Of a DNA stretch of 64,000 nt, positions 30,991 through 39,438 are shown piece by piece. Below the pieces are notes generated by a model that worked only from the letters and a program-made list of their open reading frames with translations, made no database searches and was not told the DNA's origin. Position numbers and translations under genes: made by a program. Origin of the DNA: Hydrogenophilales bacterium (lineage in GTDB: Bacteria; Pseudomonadota; Gammaproteobacteria; Burkholderiales; Thiobacillaceae); contig JADJYY010000041.1 of NCBI GenBank assembly GCA_016719465.1, forward strand, positions 42,344-106,343. The letters are read 5' to 3'. Numbering within the stretch: position 1 is the stretch's first letter; each line of letters begins with the position of its first letter.

Positions 30991-33900
30991 CTACTGCCAG
31001 TTCGCCGCCAAAACCGGCGCCAGCGCGTCGTGGTAGTTGGCGGGCAAACTGGTTTGCCCCGCCGCCGGTGGCGCAAACGCGGCCATGGCCTGCACCAGGA
31101 CATCCACCTGGCTATCCAGCAGCACCCTACCGTCGCCGGCCTCGAAGCGCTCCAGGTGGCGGGCACCGCTGAGATACCAGTCCTTGAGCACCGCCTTGTC
31201 CGACGTGCCGATGGCGCTCATCTCCAGGTTGTTGCCTTTGCGCAGGAACCAGATCTGGTCGTGGAGAATGTCCAGGCCAAAGCGGCCCACGTCCACATTG
31301 CCGACCGCGGCATCGTTCTCGATCCAGGTATCCACGCCGCCCCCCCGGTTGAACAGATAGGTATCGTTGCCCTTACCGCCCTGGAGAATGTCATTCCCGG
31401 CGCCGCCATCCAGCGTATTGGCGCCGCCATTGCCCGTGAGGATGTTATTCAGCGGGTTGCCCGTGCCGTTGGTGGCCGTCCCTCCGGTCAGGACAAGTTT
31501 TTCGACGTTGTCGCCGAGCGTGTGGGAGACCGAGCTCTTGACCGTATCCGTGCCTTGACCGGCATTTTCCGTCACCACGTCGCCCGGGTTATCCACCGTG
31601 TAAGTGTCGTTTCCCGAGCCGCCAATCATGGTGTCGGCACCATATCCCCCATCCAGCAGGTCGTTGCCCGCGCCACCGATCAGGCGGTCATTGCCGCTGC
31701 CAGCCCACAACACGTCCTTTCCTTCGCCGCCATCCAGGATGACGTCGCCATAGACGTAAATCTGGCTGGTAAGGTCGATGATGTCGTTTCCGCCACCGCC
31801 GGCGAATTGCTCGATATTCATGAAGCGCGGCCCGCTCAACGCCGTCGGGCTGAAGCGATCGTCAAGCACGATGACATCGTCGAAACCCGTGCCGGTGAGG
31901 GTGTCCCAGCCATCCCCCCCATCCATGACATCGTGGTTTGCCTTGCGCCCGGCAATGGCTATGACCTGGCCACTGCCGGCATGGCCCGGGCTGCCATCAT
32001 TCAGGACGCCATAGCCTTTGGCCCATGTTCCATCCAGCGCGGACATGAGGAAACCATCGTCACCCGCGCCGGCCAACAGGAGGTCGGCGCCCGCGCCACC
32101 GTCCAGCACATCGTTGCCGGCGCCGCCGGAGAGGGTATCGTCGCCAGCGGCGCCAACCAGGTTGTCGTCGTCGGGTGTGCCGGTCATGGCGTCCTGATCG
32201 ATGGCCAGGGCGAAGACATCGAATGCCGTCAGGCCGCCCGCATCGGTGGCAACCACCCTGGCGTCGAATTGCCCCACGTCGCTTGCCCCCGGAGTGCCCT
32301 TGAAGGTCCGCGTGGTCGGATCGAAGGTGAGCCAGGCTGGCAGGGCCGTGCCGTCGGCACGGGTGGCGTGGTAAGCCAGCACGTCCCCCATGTCGATGTC
32401 GGCGAAGGTGTTCGCCGGCAGCTGGAAGGTGAAAGCGCTGCCGGCATGAGCCAGCTGATCGGCCAGGGGGGCGGACAAGGACGGGGCGTCGTTGATGTTG
32501 GCCACGGCCAAGCCGAAGGTTTGCGCGGCGGCAAGCCCGCCCAGGTCGGTGGCCGTGACCTTCAGGCTGAGCTCGCCGACGTCGCCGTTCGCCGGTGTGC
32601 CGCTGAAGGTCTTCGTGGCGGAGTTGAAGCTCAGCCAGGCCGGCAGGGCCGAACCGTCCGCTTGCGTGGCGGCGTGGCTCAGCGCATCGCCGTGGACCTG
32701 GTCGGGGTCGATGAAGGCATGCACAGGCAGGGTGAAGCTGAAGTCCTGACCCTGGGTAGCGGCCTGGTTGGCCAGCGGGGTGGCGGCGGTCGGCGCGTCG
32801 TTGACGTTGGCCACCGCCGCCGATGCCGCACTTGCCACCGCTTCCGCCCTGCCTTGGCCATCCGTGTAGCTGGCCACCACGCGCACCTGCTCGCCGACCT
32901 GGGCTTCGGCGAGGGTGAAGCTGGCGCCGGTCGCCCCGGCCAGGTTGCCCCAGGTCGTGCCATCGGCGGAGGTCTGCCATTGATAGCCGATGCTTCCCAG
33001 CCCATCCGCATCCGCCAGGGTGTTGCCCGCCGTCAGCACCTGGCCCTGGGCGGCCGTGCCGCTCAGGGTGACGCTTCCGGTCGGCGGGGAATTGGCCAGC
33101 ATCTGGCTGATGTTCGTCGCCAGCCACTGGGTGCCGTCGGCGAACTCCACCCGATCGAGTTGGTAGAAGCCCGTGGAGCCTGAGAACCAGTTGGCGACGA
33201 CGACCTTGTCGCCGCCGTTGGCATGGCGGAGCTCCAGGTCATCGCCGTTGCGCACGGCGCTGATGTCGGACGGGTTGATGCCTGAGCCAAAGACGAGCAC
33301 GTCGGTGTCCGCGGAAGCTGCCACCTCGCTGAGGGTATCCACCCCATCCCCCAGGTTGAACTCGTAGGTGTCCGAGCCCGCTCCCCCGCTCAGGATATCG
33401 TTGCCGCTTGCTCCCGCGAGCCTGTCGTCGCCGGCGCCACCACTCAGGGTATCGTTTCCCGCCCCGCCGCTGATGCGGTCCTGGATATTGGTCCCGGTGA
33501 TCGTGTCGTTCCCCGCCGTTCCCGCCAGGTCGAAGCCCCTGGCCAGCAGATCCTCGTAGCTCAGCACGGTGCCGTCGGCGAAGGCGAAACGGTCGATGGC
33601 GCGCTGGCCAAGGACGTCGTTGGGGTTGAAGTTGGCGATGCGGATTGTGTCGTTGGGATCGCTCCCCACCCGGATCAGCAGGGAGCCCAGCTCCAGGCTG
33701 ATGTCGTCCGCCGTGATGCCCTCGCCGAAGCTGAGCACGTTGGGCACGGAGTTGCCTTGCGCATCCGTCTGGCCGCCGGTGTCCTGGATCGTGTCTGAAC
33801 CGTCGCCCAAGTTGTACAGATAGGTATTGCCGCCGCCGGCGCCGGCGAGGGTGTCGTCGCCCTTGCCGCCGGAAAAGCTCGAGCCGCCACCGGTAGCGGT

Positions 33901-36900
33901 GAGACTGTCGTTCTGATTGCCGCCCGAAAGCGTGGCATTGGCGGAACCGGTGCTGCTGTTGACGACGCTGCCATAGGCCAGACCGATCAGCTGCATCCAG
34001 CTCATCTTGGCGCCGTTGTCGAAGCCGAACGATTCAACGGCGCCATTGAACCCACCATAGATCCAGAGCCAGTCGTTGCCGCCGTATTGGAGGGCCATGT
34101 CCTGGCCATACTGGTACAGGAGAATGTTGCCGGCGCCAACGCCGGCGCCGAATTCGATGCGGTCGTGGCCTTTGCTGTCGTTGACGCTTTCAGCGGTGCC
34201 GCCGATCAAGGGGCTGTCACCAGCTTTGAAGCGGTAGACGTCGTCGCCGGCACCGCCTTCGAGGTAATCGAGGCCGGCGCCGCCATTCAAGATGTCGTTG
34301 CCCTGGAACTCTTCCGCCAAGGGCTGGCTGGGGTGGTTGTCACCGAACAGGGAGTCGTCGCCGTCACCGCCGTCGAGCGTGTCGTGGCCACCGTCGCCCA
34401 ACAGAGTGTCGCTGCCGGCGCCGCCATCCAGGCTGTCGTTGCCATGGTATTCGCCCGCCAGGGCGCCGTCGTCGCCTTGCAGGTAATCGTTTCCCTGGCC
34501 GCCTTGCAGGCGATCGCCGCCGCCCTGGCCGAAGAGGTAATCGTCGTCGTCGCCCCCGTCGAGCGTATCGGCGCCGTGCTGGGCGCCGGCCACACTCAGG
34601 TCGTCGCCGATCAGCCAGTCCTGGCCCGCGCCGCCGTCGAGATGGTCGTCCCCGTCGAAGGCGAACAGGGTGTCGTCGCCGGCGCCGCCAATGAGTTGGT
34701 CCGCGCCGATGCCGCCTTTCAGCGTGTCGTCGCCGGCGCCACCGTCGAGGTAACCGTCACCCTGCTGGTCGGCCGGCGCCGAGGCGTCATCGCCAATCAG
34801 CAGGTCGTCGCCGGCCTGACCGAGCATGACGTCGCCGCCGGCGCCGCCAAAGAGGACATCATCGCCGCTGCCACCGTCCAGGATGTCGTCGCCCATCTGC
34901 CCCAGCAGCCAGTCATTGCCGGCGCCGCCGTAGAGGATATCGGCACCGCCGTTGGCGGCTTCGGCGGCATCGACGTTGTTGTATAGGCGCTGGTATTGGG
35001 TGTTGCCGTTGGCGTCGCTGATGACGTTGCGGGTGAGGCTCCAGCCAAGGTTGGCGTTGGTGAGGTCTTCATCGCCCATAAGGTTGTCGTCACCGCCGCC
35101 GCCGATCAGGAGGTCGCCACCGGCGCCGCCGGCGAGGGCGTCGTTGCCAGCGTCGCCGATCAGGCTGTCGTTGTCGTCGCCGCCGCCCAGGAGGTCGCCC
35201 TTCTGGCCGCTGCCGACCTGGGTTTCGCCGGCCAGCAGGGCGGCATCGAGGGCTTGTTCGTCGCCGCCATACAGCACGTCGGCACCAGCGAGGCCCCAGA
35301 CCAGGTCCTGGCCGGCGTTGCCGGTGGCGAGGTCGGCGCCGGGTCCGGCGTCGAGGATGTCGTCGCCGTCGCCGCCTTCCAGGCGGTCGGCGCCACCGCG
35401 CCAGGCATAGAGGATGTCGTTGCCGCCGAGGCCCTGGATCAGGTCGTCGCCGGCGCTATCGTAGAGAACGTCGGCGCGGCCGGGCTCGGGGGTGGCGCCG
35501 ATGAGGACGTTGTCAAGGGCGTCGTAGCCGAGCTGGATGCCGGGTGCTCCCGCGTCCTGGTCGATCGGGGCGAGGTCGCCGGTGAGGGTGAGGCCGTAGC
35601 CGGGGATCGCGGCAATGCCACCCATACCCAGGCTGATGCCCAGGTCGCCGCCATGCCAGTTCCTGATGCGGGTACTGCCGTGGCTGCCGATCAAGTAGAG
35701 ATCCTGCGTACCATCTGCCTGGGCAATGAGTTGGTAGTTAAGACCGTTCTCGCGGTCCTGCCATGTGTTGGTACTGAGCAGCCAGTCAGCTTGCGCTATT
35801 ACCGCCGCCTTGCCGTTGGCCTGGATACCGCCGATGACAACCGCGCCTGAACCATCGCTGTCGAGTACGGTGTCGAAGCCGTCGCCAGGCGTGATGGCAC
35901 GCAGGGCAGTGTCTTGGCCAGCGCCGCCTTCCAGGTGGTCGTTGCCCCTGTGGCCGGTGAGGGTGTCATCTCCGGCTCCCGCCATAGAGGTGGTCGGATG
36001 TGGCTGAGCCGTTAAGAATCTCGCCCTGGCCGCCGCCGAAGACGATGTGGCGGAAATCCGTGGGTGGTTGCAGGAGATCAACGGTTTCACCGAGGCGGAT
36101 TTTGGTGTTGGTGGCAACGTCCTTGAAGTAGTAACGGTCGACGAAGCTGCCGAGTATGTAGAAGGTGTCGCCATAGGGCGTGGCCGTGGGGGCGTTGTCG
36201 TTGACGTTGAATTGCAGCAGCCAGGACAGCATCGCGGCACGGTCTTGCAGGTAGAGGTCGCTGACTTGTCCTGCATCGAGGTGGCCGTCGGCGTTGTGTT
36301 GGACGTAGAGGCCAGCGTCGCCGGTCACGGTGAACGGGTTGAGTTCCTCCAGTGCGTAGCGGTAGGCGATGTCGGTCTTGGCGTAGGCAACGATCTGATC
36401 GCGGTTCAAACCGGCGAGGGACTGGATTTGCACAAAACCGGCGTCTTGTTAAAACAGGGCATTCTGTTGGAGGCCGTAAATAGCCTGATACAACGCATCG
36501 CGGTTGGTGTTGCCCGTGGCTAGGTTCGCCGTGTTGACGCCGAATGTGCGTTCGAGCACATCGACGATCTTTTCGAGCACCGCCGCTGTTCCCGACGCCG
36601 TGGCGGCCAGAATCGACTTGAACGCCATACTGCTCAGGCTGGGGGCGAGTTCGGTCAACAGACTGTAAACCGCCAACGCGTCGGTGAGGGTTTGCTGGGA
36701 ATGGTTTATTGCATCCGCCGGGTTGGGTTCGTCGGACAACCACTGGTTCTCGACAGGGATGTTCACAGCCACACCCGGACGGCTATGCAGACCAGCGATT
36801 GCACTCCAGGGGACACTTCCCACACTGGCTTCGTCGGCGATGACGTTGGTGGTGTCCACGCCGTTGGGGATGTTTCCATCAAGATGGTTGAAGAAGGTTT

Positions 36901-37578
36901 GCACTGTGGCAGTGTTCTTGAACCCCGGCGCATTGAAAACGGTTATCTGGTTCGTGGCGCTCCGAAACAAGGGCCGAAGGCCGGCCAGAATGCCCACCCA
37001 GACTGCTGGCCAGTGACGTCGAGCTGGTAGTCACTGTCAGCGCCGAGGGCGGCCACCAGCGTGCCGGTGGCCGCGACCGAGGCGATGGGTTCGAGCCATT
37101 GCCCTAAGCTGGACTGGATGAAGACTGCTTGGCCAGGGTTGGTTGGAGTACCGGTCAAATGATATTGCGGTACGAGTGTGCCGGCGGCGTGGCTGACGCG
37201 CTGCCACCAGTTCCACAGGGCGACTATCTGGTCAAAGCTGGCGCCGGCGAGGGCGATATCGGTATCGCTGGGGAGGATGTCGTTGGGTGTGCCGACCAGT
37301 TCCGCCGTGCCGCGTATCGCCAGGGTGAGATTGCCGGTGGTGTCCTTGAATACCGTGGCGCTGAAACTCGTGCCCAGGCCGCCTTCGGCGGGGGTGTCGG
37401 TGTATTGGGTGAGGATTTCCGGATACTTCTTGGCGAATTCTTCGGCTTGCTTGGCGGAGAGGCCGGCAGCGACAAGCGCTGCTTGCCGTATGGGGTTATC
37501 CGTAACACCAGGCGTCAAGTTTGCGTACGCAGCCAGTGCCAGTTCGGATGCATTGAAAATCATTGAAATGTTGTTCAT
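30991..37578 (-). pseudogene. Giant RTX protein with N-terminal lipase-like domain, broken by three frameshifts and a stop
   Basis: Read through its lesions this would be about 2,190 residues. The 5' part (37578 to ~37006) starts MNNISMIFNASELALAAYAN and has a class 3 lipase-like strand (LAIRGTAELVG). The serine motif GHSLGGH can be read only by removing an extra base near 37006 and another near 36989. The frame then continues (NQITVFNAPGFK) to an in-frame TAA at 36449-36451, resumes in the same frame, and shifts once more at 35978-35980. From there about 1,660 residues are intact: dense RTX repeats, an HCBP-related region, an Ig-like segment, two dystroglycan/cadherin-like segments, more RTX, and the secretion-signal-like end LPANYHDALAPVLAANWQ. 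It is probably exported by the downstream ABC/HlyD pair. Confidence 0.8.
34240..35985 (-). repeat. Dense block of RTX (GGxGxDxxx) calcium-binding nonapeptide repeats
   Basis: The minus strand encodes many tandem copies of the RTX motif, such as GGAGDDTLFAFDGDDHLDGG and GGDGDDSLFGDN. They fold as parallel beta-rolls on binding calcium outside the cell. Smaller RTX groups occur nearer the C-terminus, around 33.4-33.5, 32.1 and 31.4-31.7 kb. Repetitive DNA of this kind recombines easily. Confidence 0.9.
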
Positions 37579-37669
37579 TTTTCAACTCCCCCAATAATGA
37601 AAATTTGTTTGCTTATGGACCCATAACCCTGATCACAACTAAACGTACTGTGATGGGCAAAGTTGAAAA

Positions 37670-38104
37670 TCACCACCGACCCTTGCGTAGTTCTACATAG
37701 CGCGCAAGAGTTCTACCCCCCGGCACAGCGCGAATCGCGGCTTCAGTGCGATACACCTCCAGACTGTTCCTCTGTATCCACGTTATTTCTGTGTCAGAAA
37801 CATATTCCGCTCGGGTTGTTGCGCTACGTCTTTCCGGAATAGGGATTTCACCTTGGGCGCCATTCAAACGTCGGTAATCCTCGGCATTGATCTTGATTCG
37901 TTCATATACCTTCACCCCCCCATCCTTCGCGCACATCTCTCGTACCTTGTAATCCCAATACGCCTTGCGCCCTTCGAAGAACGCAACCGCAAGGAAAATC
38001 ATCAGCACAAGGGCTAAGGGGATAAGCAGAAACACCTTGAGGAGGCCGATGCCACGCATTTGGCGAAATCTCTTGTGCGGCTTGACGCTAGGCCGTGTGC
38101 TCAT
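37670..38104 (-). CDS. Small membrane-anchored protein, candidate immunity protein
   Basis: A 144-residue protein with a single N-terminal transmembrane helix (residues ~20-45, LLKVFLLIPLALVLMIFLAVAFFEG) and a soluble C-terminal part with CAKDGGVKVYERIKI. The topology fits a protein facing the periplasm. I do not recognise a named family. It lies immediately upstream of the lipase-RTX gene and overlaps by ATGA a small ORF carrying a piece of the same lipase domain. From that context I infer a possible immunity role against the lipase; this is not shown by sequence. An in-frame ATG at 38119 is an alternative start. Confidence 0.65.
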   Translation of the reverse strand: MSTRPSVKPHKRFRQMRGIGLLKVFLLIPLALVLMIFLAVAFFEGRKAYWDYKVREMCAKDGGVKVYERIKINAEDYRRLNGAQGEIPIPERRSATTRAEYVSDTEITWIQRNSLEVYRTEAAIRAVPGGRTLARYVELRKGRW

Positions 38105-38256
38105 GCCGCCATCCTCCATGCCGATTCATTGCTGGACTCAACTGTTTGAATCGAGACGGAGTTCATGAACCCCGGCGCATTGAAGACGGTGATCTGGTTC
38201 GTGGAGCTCGGGAACGGCACCCTGCATGCAATCCACCCCATCCATCGATGCATCAT
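38101..38256 (-). CDS. 51-residue chimeric ORF containing a lipase-domain fragment
   Basis: The frame starts at a double ATG (38256) after a strong AGGGGGAGGG ribosome-binding site. It reads MMHRWMGWIACRVPFPSS, then TNQITVFNAPGFMNS, which nearly repeats TNQITVFNAPGFKNT of the broken RTX-lipase gene. It then diverges and stops at a TGA overlapping the ATG of the membrane-anchored gene. It may be a remnant of a duplicated toxin gene now acting as a leader that couples translation of the downstream gene. Confidence 0.5.
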   Translation of the reverse strand: MMHRWMGWIACRVPFPSSTNQITVFNAPGFMNSVSIQTVESSNESAWRMAA

Positions 38257-38420
38257 GATTTCCCTCCCCCTTGTTCGTTGCCCGGAATACGTTGTTCCCG
38301 GTTGTTTTGTGCCCGCAGCTTAGGCCGCCCGGCTCATCCGCTCAATCTGTCGAAAGTTATAGTCGTTCGATCTTGTTGTGCTGGGCCGCGTTGTGGTGGG
38401 TCGGCGGCGTGGTGCAGTCG

Positions 38421-38657
38421 TCACCGCACCGCCCGGCTCAGCGTCGGGCCGTCGGCGAAGCGGAAGTGCTCGAAGGCGCCGGCCATTCCGCAGTTGAGAC
38501 AGGACCAGTCAACCCCGCCGTAGTTGAGAACCAAGTCGCCAGAATGGAAGTAGGCCCGTGGGCCGGCAAGATCGATGCCGGCGCCGAATTCCAGGGTGTC
38601 GCCGCCGGCGAGGGCGTCGTAGCCGCCGGCGATGGAACCGCCCGGCAGGGCCGGCAT
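38421..38657 (-). pseudogene. RTX protein remnant
   Basis: The 78-residue frame reads GGYDALAGGDTLEFGAGIDL and FHSGDLVLNYGGVDW, then FEHFRFADGPTLS. This is the HCBP-related motif found between RTX blocks in long haemolysin-type proteins, and similar text (LQYGGNDWLWIYGGFNG) occurs in the main RTX gene. No exporter signal or full repeats remain, so it is a fragment of a second RTX gene. It abuts the DUF190 gene. The 164 bp from 38257 to 38420 between this and the small ORF holds no gene I can see. Confidence 0.65.
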
Positions 38658-38682
38658 CCGGCCCTCAGGCGACGGTGACGGT

Positions 38683-39003
38683 TCAGGCGCCGGTTACGCC
38701 CATGTCCACCGGATGCGTCACATACACCAGCTTCAGGCCCGCCTCGCCGACTCGTTCGACCAGGGCCTGGATACGCGCCGCGTCGGCGACGAACTCGACG
38801 GTCTCCGGCAGCTTGCCGGCCAGTTCGAAGAAGCTGTCCTCGTGCACGCCGTGGCGGCCGTAGCCGGCGGCGGCGCGAAACGCCGTGCCGCCGGGAATGC
38901 CGAGCGCGCGCGCCTGGTCGAACAGCCATTCATGGATCGGCTGATGCGCGTGTTTCATGCCTTCCTGGACGAAGAGGCGGATGCAGAGCTTTTCCATGAT
39001 CAT
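38683..39003 (-). CDS. DUF190 family protein
   Basis: A 106-residue protein of the DUF190 family (MEKLCIRLFVQEGMKHAHQP at its start, LVYVTHPVDMGVTGA at its end), related in fold to PII-like ferredoxin-fold proteins. DUF190 genes often accompany crcB, and a role in fluoride or ion-transport regulation is inferred from that association. Its start overlaps the crcB stop by 4 nt. The ATG at 38997 is an alternative start. Confidence 0.88.
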   Translation of the reverse strand: MIMEKLCIRLFVQEGMKHAHQPIHEWLFDQARALGIPGGTAFRAAAGYGRHGVHEDSFFELAGKLPETVEFVADAARIQALVERVGEAGLKLVYVTHPVDMGVTGA

Positions 39004-39377
39004 CCCCGGATCAGTTTGAAGGTCCAGACCCCCAGCGCGGTGAGCGCCAGCGAGCCGAACAGGTGGGCCGAGGCCGCCGTCAGGGCCCAGGCTAGCTGGC
39101 CTCGGCTGATCAGGGTGAAGACCTCGGCGGAAAAGGTGGAGAAGGTGGTGAGCCCGCCCAGGAAGCCGGTGATGGCGAACAGCCGCCATTCCGGCGGCAG
39201 CCCGGGATGCTGGGCGAAATACGCGATGGCCAGGCCGACGAGGTAGCCCCCCGCCAGATTGGCCGCCAGGGTGCCGAACGGCAGCGTGGGAAACGCCGGG
39301 TTGAGCCAGAGTCCCAGACCCCAGCGCAACCAGGCGCCCAGGGCGGCGCCAAAGCCGATGGCGAGGAAAGTAGTCAT
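39000..39377 (-). CDS. crcB: Fluoride ion channel CrcB/Fluc
   Basis: A 125-residue four-helix membrane protein with the CrcB signature GFLGGLTTFSTFSAEV and an N-terminal GAALGAWLRWGL. It works as a dual-topology dimer exporting fluoride. The ATG at 39377 (MTTFLAIGFG) is preferred over one 27 nt upstream. It follows the glucan phosphorylase gene by 61 bp and is coupled to DUF190. No fluoride riboswitch is evident in that short gap. Confidence 0.93.
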   Translation of the reverse strand: MTTFLAIGFGAALGAWLRWGLGLWLNPAFPTLPFGTLAANLAGGYLVGLAIAYFAQHPGLPPEWRLFAITGFLGGLTTFSTFSAEVFTLISRGQLAWALTAASAHLFGSLALTALGVWTFKLIRG

Positions 39378-39438
39378 CAGTAGGCGGTGGGCAGCAGGCA
39401 GCAACTGCCTACCGACAACTGAAAACTGTCAACTTGCC

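Noticed and set aside
30205..36000. Very long plus-strand open frames opposite the RTX gene and exporter
   Set aside because: They mirror the repetitive, GC-rich RTX coding strand and have low-complexity composition. The minus strand shows clear RTX, ABC and secretion-signal motifs.
39378..39438. Possible fluoride riboswitch before crcB
   Set aside because: The gap to the phosphorylase gene is only 61 bp and shows no crcB-motif-like conserved elements.
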